Notes: generated from the sequence alone by a model not told the origin. 64,000 nt of DNA from UBA1822 sp963615055 (GCA_963615055.1 CAVEFO010000002.1:1-64000), one strand, 5' to 3'; counted from the stretch's first letter, positions 17,601 through 27,426 are shown. Numbers and translations: made by a program.

Positions 17601-20600
17601 TGAAGCGGATACGGTTTCCTTCGGTCATAAGAAAGGGGATCTGAACGTATATGATCTGAAGAGTGGGACTGCCAGTGGTTATGAGGAAGATTACACCCGT
17701 CGTTTGACGAATGTTTCGGAAGGTATCGATGGTACCGATGTTGCGACTGTCAGCCAGATTGCGGCAAAAGGCGGTACGACGAAGGTCACTAGTACCGGTA
17801 AAGCGGAAATTAAGAATGCGGACGGCGAAACCATCTATACCATCACGGGAATCGGCTCCGGAACGGGCGGCGGATTCTCCATTGTGGACTTCAATGAAGA
17901 CTACGAAACGGATGGTAATCATTGGTTGTCCACGGATTACGGTGAAACTGTTACGACCAAGGGTAAGAACAGCACAGCTTACGGGTATCAGGCAAACGCG
18001 CAGGCGGAAAATTCGGTAGCCATCGGTGCCGGTTCTGTCGCGACGGAAGAGAATACCTTTGCGGTCGGCAGCACGACTTCGCAGCGTAAGATTGTGAATG
18101 TGGCGAAGGGCATGGCGAATACGGATGCGGCGACGGTTGCGCAGATTGCCAAGAACGGCCAGACCATTGAGCTTGGGAAAGCGAATGGCAATACGACAAT
18201 CGTTTCTAATGACAATACGACACTTGCGACGGTTTCTGTCACGGAAGGTGCGGTTGCGTCCGGTGATAAAGGTCTTTTGACCGGCGGCGCGGCGTACACG
18301 GAGCTTCGTCCGACGAATGGCAGCTATGTGAAGCAGGCGTCCACGACGGCAGCCAATTTGGCAGCTCTCGATACGGCGATTGGTGCGAAGACATCCGGTA
18401 ATTATTACACGACGACGGATAGTGTCGAAGCGCAGCTTCAGAAGGTCGATGCCGCGATTGGCGCGAAGACGTCCGGAAATTATTACACGACATCGGATAA
18501 TGTCGAAGCGCAGATCCAGAAGGTCGACGCGGCAATTGGTGCGAAGACGTCCGGTACGTACTATGCGACCACGGATACGGTGGAAGCGCAGATGAAGAAA
18601 CTCGACACGGCGATCACGCAGAGCTATGTCGACGGCAATGCGTATACCATCGATGCGGACAACAAGAAGATTTCCGTCATGAATAAAGATGGGACGAAGG
18701 CTTTCGATCTCACGGTAGAATCCAGTGCTTTCGGCTCGTATTCCGGCAGCGATACGATTTCCGTTTCCGATGACGGCCAGATTTCCGCCAAGACGGGAGC
18801 GGTTGCTTCCGGCGAAAAGGGACTTTTGACCGGCGGCGCTGCATATACGGAACTTCGTCCGACGAATGGCAGCTATGTGCAGCAGAGCAATACGACGGCA
18901 GCCAATTTGGCAGCTCTTGATACGGCTATCGGCGCGAAGCAGAGTGGCAATTATTATGCGACATCGGATAGCGTCGAAGCTCAGCTGAAGAAACTCGACA
19001 CGAAACTGGGTGCGGCAAAAGGCGCAGACGGCGTGTATGAAGCGACGGATTCGGTGGAAGATCAGATTTATAAATCCATCGAAAAACGCGTCGCGGCGGA
19101 TCAGACCGTTTCCTTGGCGACGACGAGCGGCACGGATGCGACGAATGTGATCAAAGCAGCTGATGACACTGTCTTGGCGACATTTGATGCAGGCTCGGTT
19201 GCGTCCGGTGATACGGGCTTCATTTCCGGCGGCGATGTGTATTCTGAAGTGCGTCCGGCGAACGGAACCCTCGTGAAACAGGCATCTACGACGGCGGCAA
19301 ACTTGACGGCATTGGATAAAGGCATCCAGGCGATCACGGTCAATAATAAGAATGATTACGTCTTCGATAAGACGTCGAAGAAGGTCACCATCTCCAATGC
19401 GGACGGGAAAGCGCTCTTCACGCTTGACGGCAGCAATTTGGGCGGCGGCTCTTCCATCGTCGATTCTGATGAGATGGATCATTGGCTCTCCACCGGTTTC
19501 GGTGAAGATGTCAATACGGCGGTCAATTCTGCGGCATACGGCTATCAGGCGAGCGCTAGTGCCGAAGGAGCGGTGGCTCTCGGCTATAATGCGCAAGCGA
19601 ACGGGCTGAATTCCGTGGCATTGGGTTCCGGTTCTATTGCGGATGAAGAGAATGTTGTTTCCGTCGGTGGCGGTGATGTTGCGGAACGTCGTATTGTCAA
19701 TGTTGCGAATGGCGAATCGAATAGCGATGCGGCGACATACGGCCAGACCTTCAAAGCCGGAACGGTCGAGCTTACGTCTTCGAAGAATACCATCACGTCT
19801 CACGACGGAAGTACGACGGTTACCTTCAAGCAAGCGAGCATTTCCAATAACAATACGGGATTTGTCTCCGGTGGCCAGCTCTTTACGGAAGGTCGTGTGA
19901 CGAAGAGTGACAGCAATTACAATGTGATTAAGAAAGCGAACACCATTGCGGCGAATCTCGAAGCATTGGACAGTGCGATTGGAAACGGCGGTGTCATCAC
20001 AGGTGACGAGGCGGATGATCAGCGTTGGCTCGATGTGAAGTGGAATGATGCTGATGATGTGACGCGCGGTATGAATTCGGCAGCGTATGGCTACCAAGCC
20101 AATGCGGCGGGAGAAGGCGCTGTGGCGCTCGGCTACAATGCAAAAGCAAACGGTCTGAATTCCGTGGCATTGGGCTCCGGCTCTATTGCGGATGAAGAGA
20201 ATGTCGTTTCCGTCGGCGGCGGTGATGTGGCGACTCGTAAGATTGTCAATGTTGCCAACGGCGCTGCGAATTCCGATGCAGCGACGTATGGGCAGACATT
20301 CAAGACGGCAACTGTTGAACTTTCGTCCTCCAAGAATAAGATCACGTCAAATGATGGCACGGCATCTATTACCTTCAAACAGGCTAGCGTGGCCAGCAAC
20401 AATACGGGATTTGTTTCCGGTGGTCAGCTGTATACGGAAGGCCGTGTATCGGGCAGCAATTACAATGTCATCAGCAAGACGAACACGGTGGCTAAGAACC
20501 TAGAAGCTTTGGATGCGGCGCTCAATAGTGGCGAAGCGGCTTTGATTGTCGGCGACGAAGATGCTCATGTGTTGGATGTTTCTTGGAATGAGCAGCTTGG

Positions 20601-23600
20601 TGATGAAAATGGTCGCGGCACGAATTCAGCGGCGTACGGCTATCAGGCCAATGCACTCGGAAATGATTCTCTCGCGCTTGGCTACAATGCAAGAGCGAAT
20701 GGTGAAGGCTCCGTGGCATTGGGCTCCGGCTCTATTGCGGATGACGATTATGTCGTTTCCGTCGGCGGTGGTGATGTGGCGACCCGCAAGATTGTCAATG
20801 TGGCGAAAGGCACGGCGGCGACGGACGCGGCGACGGTGGCGCAAATTGCCAAGGTCGGTGGCTCGTCTACGGTCGATTCCAATGGTACGGTGACAATCAA
20901 GAATGTATCCGGCGAGACAGTCTACACCATCAAGGGCGTTGGATCCGGTTCCGGCTCTTCTGTTGTGGAATCTGACGATACCGAGCATTGGCTTTCCACA
21001 GATATGGGTGAGACCATTGCGACGAAGGGCGAAGAAAGTACGGCGTACGGATACAAGGCCAATGCGCAGGCGGATAATTCCGTGGCGATCGGTGCCGGTT
21101 CTGTGGCGACGGAAGAAAATACGTTCTCCGTCGGCAGCACGACGTCGCAGCGCAAGATTGTAAATGTGGCGGACGGCTTGACAGCAACGGATGCGGCGAC
21201 CTTTGGTCAAATCAATGTTGTGGCACCGACGGTGGTTTCCGGAAGATATGAAGATACCATTACGAGCCCTGACGGAAAGTCGATGCTGGGCACTTATATC
21301 CAGTCCACTTTGAATTCCGACGGAAGCTTGAATTCTAACGGTACCATCAGTGCCAATCTGAATGCTTTGAATGCGAAGATGATTGCGCCGAATCAGACAA
21401 TCAGCAAGAGCAATCTTAACCTCTTTGCTAATGACGGTACGCTTTTAATTTCGTTTGCTGAATATGGTGATGCGAGTGGAATTGATGCCGGTGGTGACGA
21501 GGCTGAGGCTTCTTTGTTGACTGCGAATACCAAATTGGTTGCAGCAAACAGTGCGTCTGCGTCTTTGGCTTCTGACAATATTGTTCTTGCAGCGGATTCT
21601 TATCCTTCGCAGGAAGATATCTATGTCACGTCTTCTAGCCCTGATGACGCAGGGATGAAAGCTCGTGCAGTCAGAGTGAATACCGGTGATGCGGTCAGAA
21701 AGCAGGCGTATGGAGCTGCTTCGTCATCTTACGGCTATTCGGCTGTTGGGCATGCGGCCGGTTCCACGGCACTCGGCTCTTCCACTTATGCCGATGGGGA
21801 AGGCTCTGTTGCTCTTGGTTCCGATTCTGTGACATATGAAGCGGATACGGTTTCCTTTGGTCATAAGCAAGGAGATCTGAATGTATATGCGTTGAGGAAT
21901 GGGACGGGCGAAGGCTATGAATCTGACTATACTCGCCGTCTCGTCAATGTTTCCGAAGGTATCGATGGGACCGATGTCGCGACTGTCAGCCAGATTGCCG
22001 GCAAGGGCAAGGCTTTCACGGTCGATGATGAGGGTAAGGTCTCTATCACGAATGCTGACGGGACAGAACTGTACACAATCGAAGGGATTGGAACGGGTTC
22101 CGGCACGGGTGTGACCTACACCGCGGGCGACGGTATCAATATTGCCAATAGACAGATTTCTGTCGATATGGGAACGGTCGCGGATGTCGTAAAAGACAAT
22201 AAACAGCTCGTTACCGGCGACACTCTTTATCAAAAGACGGCGGAGAATACAACATTCACCGCTTCCGGCGGCAAAGTCGAAATCAAGAACGCGGATGACG
22301 AAGTTCTCTACACTATCAGTGGTCTCAATAATGGATCCGGCACCGGCACCGGCGTGGCGTACAGCGCTGGCGATGGTATCTTGATTGACGATGAGAACAA
22401 CATCATCTCGGTGGATATTGCGACGGCGACGGATGTGAAGAAAGGAAGTAACAAACTTGTTACAGGCGATGTTCTTTACGGAAAACTCGGCGAAGTGACT
22501 TCGGATGGTAATATTGTCAAAAAGGCAAACACCATATCGCAAAATTTGAAAGCTTTGGAGAATGCGCTTGTACAAGCGGGAGCAGGTGGTAATGAGACCG
22601 GCGAAGGAACGACGGCGACCGGCAGCGACAATACAGTCACCGGTGATGGGTCTTCGACGACCGGGAACAACAATAATGTTCACGGCAGCACAACGGAAGA
22701 TCCGGATACCGGTACGACGACGACCGGCTCGACGGCGACCGGTACGAGCAATACCGTCGGTACGGAAGAGACGCCTGTTTCCGGATCGACTGCGACCGGC
22801 AATGAGAACGAGATTTACAGCGATAAGTCTACGGCAATCGGCAATAAGAATATTATCAATACAGATGCGACCGGTTCGACAGCTGTCGGCAACGGCAACG
22901 GCATCGATGGTGCCGGCTCGGTAGCATTCGGCAATGATAATGCCGTTGTGGGTACAGGATCGGGTGCTGTGGGCACGGGGAACAAAGTAACCGGTGACGG
23001 TACGTATGTTCTCGGCAGCGGCATCACGACGGGATCGGATAATTCCGTGCTTCTCGGTGCAGGATCCACGGCGAAGAGTGCCGGCATGATCGGCGAACGC
23101 GATAATATCGTTTCCGTCGGCTCGGCGGGCAATGAACGACAGATTATCAATGTGGCAGCCGGCACGAAAAATACTGATGCGGCGAACTTCGGTCAGCTCG
23201 TGAAGATCCAAGACTATACAGCTTCGGATGGAACGGTTACATTGCAGACCAATGATGGTACCAAGTTCAAAATTTCCGGACTCGGCACGGGCAGCGGTAC
23301 GGGCGTAGCCTATGAAGCCGGTGACAATATCGACATCACGGACAACACGATTTCCGCAGTGACGGGTGATATCGCTTCCGGCGAGACGGGCTTGGTCACG
23401 GGCGATACGGTTTACAGCAAACTCGGCGAAGTTTCCTCGACCGGCTCGTACAAGGCCATCAACGCGACCAATACCGTTGCCGAAAACCTCGCGGCTTTGG
23501 ACAAGGCACTTTCCGAAGCGGGTATCAGCGGCGGCAATACGACAGGTGATGGCTCCACGGCGACGGGTAGTGGCAACACGACTTCCGGCCAAGGATCGAC

Positions 23601-26550
23601 GGCGACCGGTAAGGATAACATTGTCGATGGTGATGGTTCTACGGCGACCGGTGATAAGAACACGGTCAACGGCGATGGTTCCACAGCGACCGGTTCCGGC
23701 AATACCGTCAACGGCGGCACAAGCTCCGGCTCCGGCAGCACGGGTGGCTCGACGGCTACGGGCAACAACAATACCATTGGCACGGAAGATAAGGGTGTCA
23801 GCGGCTCGACGGCGACCGGTAATGAGAATGAAATCTACAGCGACGGCTCGACGGCAGTCGGTGATAAGAACGTCATCAAGGAAGGAGCGGAAGGCTCCAC
23901 GGCTGTCGGCAGCGGCAACGAAGTCAGCGGCGCAGGTTCCTTGGCGGATGGTATCGGTAACACGGTTAGCGGTGCCGGCTCCGGCGCGACCGGCTTGAAC
24001 AATACGGTCAGCGGTGATGGCACATTCGTTCTCGGCAGCGATATCACGACGGCAGCGAAGAACTCCGTTGTCCTCGGCGCGGGCTCCACGGCGGATAGAG
24101 ATAATGTCGTCTCCGTCGGCTCGGTCGGCGGTGAACGCCAGATTATCAATGTGGCGGCCGGCACGAAGAATACCGATGCAGCGAACTTCGGTCAGCTCGT
24201 GAAGATCCAAGACTACACGGCTTCGAACGGGACTGTTACATTGCAGACCAATGACGGCACGCAGTTCAAGATTTCCGGACTCGGCACGGGAAGCGGCGAT
24301 GGTACGAGTGTGGCTTATACAGCCGGCCAGAATATCGCGATTTCCGATCAGAATGTCATTTCTGCGGTCGTCGGAGATATTTCCAAAGCAGGGTCCACGG
24401 GATTGGCGTCTGCAAGCGATGTGTACAACACCGTCACCAATATCAATTCGCAGCTGGATAAACTGGCGAACGCTATCGACAATATCGAAGCGGGCGGCAG
24501 CGGCACGACCGGCGGCGGCTCGAATACTGTCGACGGCAGCGGCTCCAGCGCGGTTGGTAAAGAGAACACTGTTACGGGTGAAGGCTCTACGGCGACCGGC
24601 GACAAGAATACCGTTTCCGGCAACGGCTCGACAGCGACCGGCAGCGGCAACAATGTCAATGGCGGCACGGACAGCCAGAGCGGGTCTTCTGCGACGGGCA
24701 ACAACAACACCATCGGTACCAATACCAGCGGTGTCAGCGGCTCGACGGCGACCGGCAATGGAAATGAAATCTACAGCGACGGCTCGACGGCGACCGGTGA
24801 TAAGAACATCATCAACCAGGGCGCGACGGGCTCCAACGCGACCGGTACCGGCAATGTCATCGGCTCGGATGCAACGAGCGAAGGCACCGGCACGGGTAAG
24901 AATTCCAGCGCAACCGGTAATAACAACACTATCTACAGCGATGAATCCGTGGCTATCGGTGACAAGAATGTCATCAATCAGGGCGCGGACGGCTCGACGG
25001 CGACGGGTACCGGCAACACTATCAGTGGCGCAGGCTCTGTCGCGAACGGCATGAACAATACCATCAGCGGCGCGGGCTCCGGTGCAACCGGCGCAGGCAA
25101 CACGGTCAGCGGTGCGGACTCTGTCGCGAACGGTATGAACAATACCATCAGCGGCGCGGGCTCCGGTGCGACCGGCACGAACAACACCGTCTATGGCGGC
25201 GGCAGCTATGCGACCGGCTCCAATGTCACGATTGGCTCGAAGGGTGATGCGTCTGTCGGCACAGATACCTTCGTCGTCGGCAGTGATGTCACGACCACGG
25301 CGAATAATTCCGTCATTCTCGGCAAGGGCTCCACGGCTGACAGAGACAATGTCGTTTCTGTCGGCGGCGGTACGGACAGCACGAACCGTCAGATCATCAA
25401 TGTGGCGGCCGGTACGAAAGACACCGATGCGGTCAACCTCGGTCAGATTAAGCAGCTCATCTCCAATGCGACCGACGGCTCCAACGTCAATAATGATGTC
25501 AAGAACGAGACCGCTAATGCGACCGGTATGGACAATGTGATCGATTCCTCCGCCAGCGGCTCGACGGCCACCGGTACGAAGAATGAAATCACCGGGAAAG
25601 ACTCCACGGCGACCGGTAAAGGTAATACGGTCAGCGGTGAAGGCTCCTCTGCGACGGGTACCGATAACAGCATCAGTGGCAAGGGCTCTGCGGCAGACGG
25701 CATGAACAATACCGTTTCCGGTGCGGGTTCTGCGGCAAGCGGTATCGAAAACACCGTTTCCGGTGCCGGGTCCATCGCAACCGGTACGAACAACACCGTT
25801 TCCGGCGCGGCCTCCGGTGCAACGGGTAGCAGCAACAAAGTCTATGGCGGAAACAGCTACTCCATCGGGTCGAATAACACCATCGGTAAAGAAGGCGACT
25901 CCACAGTCGGCCAGAAGACTTATGCCCTCGGTGATAATATTTCGACCACGGCGAACAACGCTGTCGTCCTCGGCTCCGGCTCCACGGCGACGAGAGACAA
26001 TGTCGTGTCTGTCGGTAGCGAAGGTGCGGAACGCCAGATTGTCAATGTGGCACCCGGTGTCGCCGGTACGGATGCGGTCAACGTCAATCAGCTCAATAGC
26101 ATGAGAAGCGAAATGTCGCAGGAAGCGAAAGATGCCGGTGCTGTCGGTGCCGCTCTCGCAGGCCTGCATCCGCTCGATTACGATCCGGAGAACAAGGTAG
26201 ACTTCGCAGTCGCGTCCGGTACGTATCGTGGACAGACAGCCTTCGCTCTCGGCGCGTTCTTCCGTCCGACCAAGGATGTCATGTTCTCTGTCGGCAGTAC
26301 GCTCGGAAATACCGATACGGCTTGGAACGTGGGGGCTTCCTTCAAGATTGGGCGCCGCAGCGCGATGTCCGGTCTCGGCACGAGCGAACTCTCCAACCAG
26401 GTCAACCGTCTGGCGCAGTACAATACGCAGATTGTGGAACGCATGAATACTCTCAATACGGAAAATCAGCGTTTGAGAGAAGCGGTGAACATGATTCTGC
26501 AGCGTATGGAAATGTACGAAAACGTCCAGAAATCCATGACGGAAAAATAA
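14668..26550 (+). CDS. Giant trimeric autotransporter adhesin (YadA-like), 3960 aa
   Basis: Outer-membrane trimeric adhesin. Signal peptide about 1-45 (LSLAVLTLCGAGLGNVDSAQA). A YadA-type head of 14-residue GSxSxAxGxxA repeats follows to about 330. Neck/HANS-type connectors recur many times as NVAxGTxxTDAxxxxQ. Blocks of a Gly/Ser/Thr/Asn repeat (GSTATGDKNTVSGNGSTATG type) occur about 470-680, 2640-2810 and 2950-3750, with stalk segments of the TTAANLAALDTAIG type between. The YadA-like membrane anchor is about 3822-3895 (VDFAVASGTYRGQTAFALG, ending in NVGASFKIG). Odd: a 65-residue coiled-coil-like tail follows the anchor. A 168-bp exact repeat and a 417-bp duplication lie inside. AGAAGGGAG precedes the ATG. 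Confidence 0.95.
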   Translation: MSKFSLLKKLRGETKASRGRYLRLSLAVLTLCGAGLGNVDSAQAAAYSGGGGSATGTNSIALGAESEANRDASVAIGVTSSSTGIGSVAIGTRAAASNTDTIAIGTNATVTSQAGIGIGYAVKSYGYGSINIGANQAGSSASTWAIAIGNGAQATATASVAMGNGANSSAVDGIAIGTSSTASGRGASVLGYGSKASGTSSIALGYGAIAGDTASVAMGNGANSSAVDGIAIGTSSTASGRGASVLGYGSKASGTSSIALGYGAIAGDTASVAMGNGANSSAVDGIAIGTSSTASGQISTALGYAAQASGYGSVAIGSGAVADEKNVISVGNASTKKRIVNVSAGTSKNDAAIVGQIAKVGGTSAVASDGTVSITNLDGEEVYKITGIGSAGGYTAGSNVSIDDNNRISVNTTGTVARENTGIVSGGTVYNVLGEIDSTKTYTAIDKTKTVSENLAALDAALASAGTGSGNTTGSGSTATGSGNDVSGEGSSATGDKNTITGDGSTATGSGNTVNGGTSSSGGTGTSGSTATGNKNTIGTSTQGVSGSTATGNENEIYSDGSTAVGDKNVINQGATGSTAVGSGNTVSGSGSVAEGSGNTVGGSGSVASGIDNTVDGAGSGAFGSGNNVTGDGTYALGSGITTAAKNSVVLGKDSTADEDNVVSVGSATAQRKVVNVADGTANTDAATYGQIVKKGQSVTLSASKTSQDFVNNSDDTVFTVGISNGSVTSGNTGFVSGGTVYSELRPTDGSFVKQASTTAANLAALDTALTVVAPTVVSGRYEDTITSPDGKSMLGTYIQSTLNSDGSLNSNGTISANLNALNAKMIAPNQTISKSNLNLFANDGTLLISFAEYGDASGIDAGGDEAEASLLTANTKLVAANSASASLASDNIVLTADSYPSQEDIYVTSSKADDASMKSRAARVNVGDAVRKQAYGAASVSFGYSAVGHAAGSTAIGSSTYADGEGSVALGSDSVTYEADTVSFGHKKGDLNVYDLKSGTASGYEEDYTRRLTNVSEGIDGTDVATVSQIAAKGGTTKVTSTGKAEIKNADGETIYTITGIGSGTGGGFSIVDFNEDYETDGNHWLSTDYGETVTTKGKNSTAYGYQANAQAENSVAIGAGSVATEENTFAVGSTTSQRKIVNVAKGMANTDAATVAQIAKNGQTIELGKANGNTTIVSNDNTTLATVSVTEGAVASGDKGLLTGGAAYTELRPTNGSYVKQASTTAANLAALDTAIGAKTSGNYYTTTDSVEAQLQKVDAAIGAKTSGNYYTTSDNVEAQIQKVDAAIGAKTSGTYYATTDTVEAQMKKLDTAITQSYVDGNAYTIDADNKKISVMNKDGTKAFDLTVESSAFGSYSGSDTISVSDDGQISAKTGAVASGEKGLLTGGAAYTELRPTNGSYVQQSNTTAANLAALDTAIGAKQSGNYYATSDSVEAQLKKLDTKLGAAKGADGVYEATDSVEDQIYKSIEKRVAADQTVSLATTSGTDATNVIKAADDTVLATFDAGSVASGDTGFISGGDVYSEVRPANGTLVKQASTTAANLTALDKGIQAITVNNKNDYVFDKTSKKVTISNADGKALFTLDGSNLGGGSSIVDSDEMDHWLSTGFGEDVNTAVNSAAYGYQASASAEGAVALGYNAQANGLNSVALGSGSIADEENVVSVGGGDVAERRIVNVANGESNSDAATYGQTFKAGTVELTSSKNTITSHDGSTTVTFKQASISNNNTGFVSGGQLFTEGRVTKSDSNYNVIKKANTIAANLEALDSAIGNGGVITGDEADDQRWLDVKWNDADDVTRGMNSAAYGYQANAAGEGAVALGYNAKANGLNSVALGSGSIADEENVVSVGGGDVATRKIVNVANGAANSDAATYGQTFKTATVELSSSKNKITSNDGTASITFKQASVASNNTGFVSGGQLYTEGRVSGSNYNVISKTNTVAKNLEALDAALNSGEAALIVGDEDAHVLDVSWNEQLGDENGRGTNSAAYGYQANALGNDSLALGYNARANGEGSVALGSGSIADDDYVVSVGGGDVATRKIVNVAKGTAATDAATVAQIAKVGGSSTVDSNGTVTIKNVSGETVYTIKGVGSGSGSSVVESDDTEHWLSTDMGETIATKGEESTAYGYKANAQADNSVAIGAGSVATEENTFSVGSTTSQRKIVNVADGLTATDAATFGQINVVAPTVVSGRYEDTITSPDGKSMLGTYIQSTLNSDGSLNSNGTISANLNALNAKMIAPNQTISKSNLNLFANDGTLLISFAEYGDASGIDAGGDEAEASLLTANTKLVAANSASASLASDNIVLAADSYPSQEDIYVTSSSPDDAGMKARAVRVNTGDAVRKQAYGAASSSYGYSAVGHAAGSTALGSSTYADGEGSVALGSDSVTYEADTVSFGHKQGDLNVYALRNGTGEGYESDYTRRLVNVSEGIDGTDVATVSQIAGKGKAFTVDDEGKVSITNADGTELYTIEGIGTGSGTGVTYTAGDGINIANRQISVDMGTVADVVKDNKQLVTGDTLYQKTAENTTFTASGGKVEIKNADDEVLYTISGLNNGSGTGTGVAYSAGDGILIDDENNIISVDIATATDVKKGSNKLVTGDVLYGKLGEVTSDGNIVKKANTISQNLKALENALVQAGAGGNETGEGTTATGSDNTVTGDGSSTTGNNNNVHGSTTEDPDTGTTTTGSTATGTSNTVGTEETPVSGSTATGNENEIYSDKSTAIGNKNIINTDATGSTAVGNGNGIDGAGSVAFGNDNAVVGTGSGAVGTGNKVTGDGTYVLGSGITTGSDNSVLLGAGSTAKSAGMIGERDNIVSVGSAGNERQIINVAAGTKNTDAANFGQLVKIQDYTASDGTVTLQTNDGTKFKISGLGTGSGTGVAYEAGDNIDITDNTISAVTGDIASGETGLVTGDTVYSKLGEVSSTGSYKAINATNTVAENLAALDKALSEAGISGGNTTGDGSTATGSGNTTSGQGSTATGKDNIVDGDGSTATGDKNTVNGDGSTATGSGNTVNGGTSSGSGSTGGSTATGNNNTIGTEDKGVSGSTATGNENEIYSDGSTAVGDKNVIKEGAEGSTAVGSGNEVSGAGSLADGIGNTVSGAGSGATGLNNTVSGDGTFVLGSDITTAAKNSVVLGAGSTADRDNVVSVGSVGGERQIINVAAGTKNTDAANFGQLVKIQDYTASNGTVTLQTNDGTQFKISGLGTGSGDGTSVAYTAGQNIAISDQNVISAVVGDISKAGSTGLASASDVYNTVTNINSQLDKLANAIDNIEAGGSGTTGGGSNTVDGSGSSAVGKENTVTGEGSTATGDKNTVSGNGSTATGSGNNVNGGTDSQSGSSATGNNNTIGTNTSGVSGSTATGNGNEIYSDGSTATGDKNIINQGATGSNATGTGNVIGSDATSEGTGTGKNSSATGNNNTIYSDESVAIGDKNVINQGADGSTATGTGNTISGAGSVANGMNNTISGAGSGATGAGNTVSGADSVANGMNNTISGAGSGATGTNNTVYGGGSYATGSNVTIGSKGDASVGTDTFVVGSDVTTTANNSVILGKGSTADRDNVVSVGGGTDSTNRQIINVAAGTKDTDAVNLGQIKQLISNATDGSNVNNDVKNETANATGMDNVIDSSASGSTATGTKNEITGKDSTATGKGNTVSGEGSSATGTDNSISGKGSAADGMNNTVSGAGSAASGIENTVSGAGSIATGTNNTVSGAASGATGSSNKVYGGNSYSIGSNNTIGKEGDSTVGQKTYALGDNISTTANNAVVLGSGSTATRDNVVSVGSEGAERQIVNVAPGVAGTDAVNVNQLNSMRSEMSQEAKDAGAVGAALAGLHPLDYDPENKVDFAVASGTYRGQTAFALGAFFRPTKDVMFSVGSTLGNTDTAWNVGASFKIGRRSAMSGLGTSELSNQVNRLAQYNTQIVERMNTLNTENQRLREAVNMILQRMEMYENVQKSMTEK
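15136..15557 (+). repeat. 168-bp exact tandem repeat within the adhesin head (2.5 units)
   Basis: The string ACGGCTTCGGTAGCTATGGG begins at 15136, 15304 and 15472, exactly 168 bases apart. Two full units and about half of a third are identical in DNA. Each unit codes for 56 residues (TASVAMGNGANSS through GYGAIAGD), four turns of the 14-residue head repeat. Being a multiple of 3, gain or loss of units keeps the frame. Confidence 0.92.
16981..17400 (+). repeat. Duplicated passenger module, copy 1 (copy 2 at 21217-21636)
   Basis: About 417 bases starting GTTGTGGC(G/A)CCGACGGTGG are repeated 4236 bases downstream at 21217-21636 with only about two differences. Protein similarity continues further, to about 17770 and 22005. 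Synonymous sites are nearly unchanged, which points to recent duplication or gene conversion. Confidence 0.9.
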
Positions 26551-26776
26551 TTTCCAAATCTCTGACTCGGAAGAAGCACGTTTCTTCTATTCGGTCATCC
26601 CATCTACTGCCGATAGAGGAGCGAACGTTTCCGAAAGGAGTCGGATTTTGCGGCGGGACAATCTTGTCGGCTTAGGCCGGAAAGGAAATATCTCGGTGGA
26701 TTTCCCTTTCGTCATACGGGTTCATGGCAGCGCGTACCTGATGGCGAAGTCACAAAATCGCGATGCCGGTTTCCAT
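26551..26776. other. Spacer after the first adhesin, partial dyads
   Basis: No gene. Partly self-complementary text (GACTCGGAA near 26570 against TTCCGAAAGGAGTC near 26630) may terminate the adhesin transcript, but there is no clean T run. Confidence 0.4.
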
Positions 26777-26920
26777 GGTGGAAAAGCTGAGCAAAGAGGG
26801 GAATGGAGGTGCGCCAACCCCACTTCGATCTCTACGCTTGGCTTTCCATATACACTTCTCCAACACCGGAAACGGCAGCAAGGGGAGTCGACCATGTCGT
26901 TCCCCCTTTGTTGGAGAAAG
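26777..26920 (+). ncRNA. Adhesin-linked structured element, copy 1
   Basis: Conserved element of about 140-160 bases seen four times around the adhesin genes. It opens with GGTGGAAAAGC, which pairs with GCTTTCCA (26841-26848). Next come an outer stem (CTTCTCCAAC / GTTGGAGAAAG), a small GNRA-type hairpin (ACCGGAAACGG here, GCCGGAAACGGC in copies 2 and 3), and a G-rich arm closed by CCCCCTTTG. Whether it acts as RNA or DNA is not known. Confidence 0.55.
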
Positions 26921-26998
26921 AATTGACAAGCAATCGGATTATCTGCTTCGAGCGATAGGCGTGAAGCGGACAGACTGATTTGCTTTTGAAAAAGAGAG

Positions 26999-27060
26999 CT
27001 CTTTATGGGCTCTCTTCGAAGGGGATGAAATTTTGATCTCTTTCGAAGAAAGCCCATAAC
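26999..27060. repeat. Inverted repeat between adhesins 1 and 2 (related copy at 31547-31612)
   Basis: GGGCTCTCTTCGAA (about 27013-27026) pairs with TTCGAAGAAAGCCC (about 27042-27055) around GATGAAATTTTGATCTC. A diverged version (GGGCTCTTTCCGGAA ... TTTCGGAGAGAGCTC with ACAATTTGGTCTC between) lies before the third adhesin. The loop is better conserved than the stems, whose changes are partly compensatory. Confidence 0.5.
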
Positions 27061-27156
27061 ATTGCTTGATTGATGAAAGCGAACGATTGGCTTTCGGCAG
27101 ATTATTCTGCCTGTGTCAAGAGAATCGAAAGCATTTGGTGTTTTGATTCTTACTAA

Positions 27157-27316
27157 GATGGAAATGTCGGATACAGTGATAAAGCCGGCGGGAAGGTAAT
27201 TGCCGCTGCTGCAGTCTTTTCTTGTATCGGACTTCCATATACTTCTCCAACGCCGGAAACGGCCGCAAAGGGGGAGTGGCATGGTGTCCTCCCTTTTGTG
27301 CGGAGAAAGATTTTTG
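27157..27316 (+). ncRNA. Adhesin-linked structured element, copy 2
   Basis: GATGGAAATGTCGGATACAG pairs with CTTGTATCGGACTTCCAT (about 27220-27238). Then CTTCTCC, AACGCCGGAAACGGCCGC with the GCCG-GAAA-CGGC hairpin, CAAAGGGGGAG...CTCCCTTTTGTG, and GGAGAAAG. TTTTT (27312-27316) follows, so this copy could also terminate transcription. It ends 110 bases before the start of adhesin 2. Confidence 0.6.
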
Positions 27317-27426
27317 TTAGGTGGGTGTGTGGTAGCACTTACGGTGAATAGGAATGAGAATGCCTAAAGCGGGATGAGGTACGTCGCCGGGATTCTTGAT
27401 TTTGTTTTATGAGAAGGGGTCAAAAA

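Noticed and set aside
21724..26169. Very long minus-strand open frame (about 1480 codons) antisense to adhesin 1; similar ones at 17503-20097, 34081-36480, 28309-29613
   Set aside because: They mirror the repeat-rich, biased codons of the plus-strand adhesins, have no ribosome-binding sites or family motifs, and are rich in Arg/Ile as expected of antisense reading.
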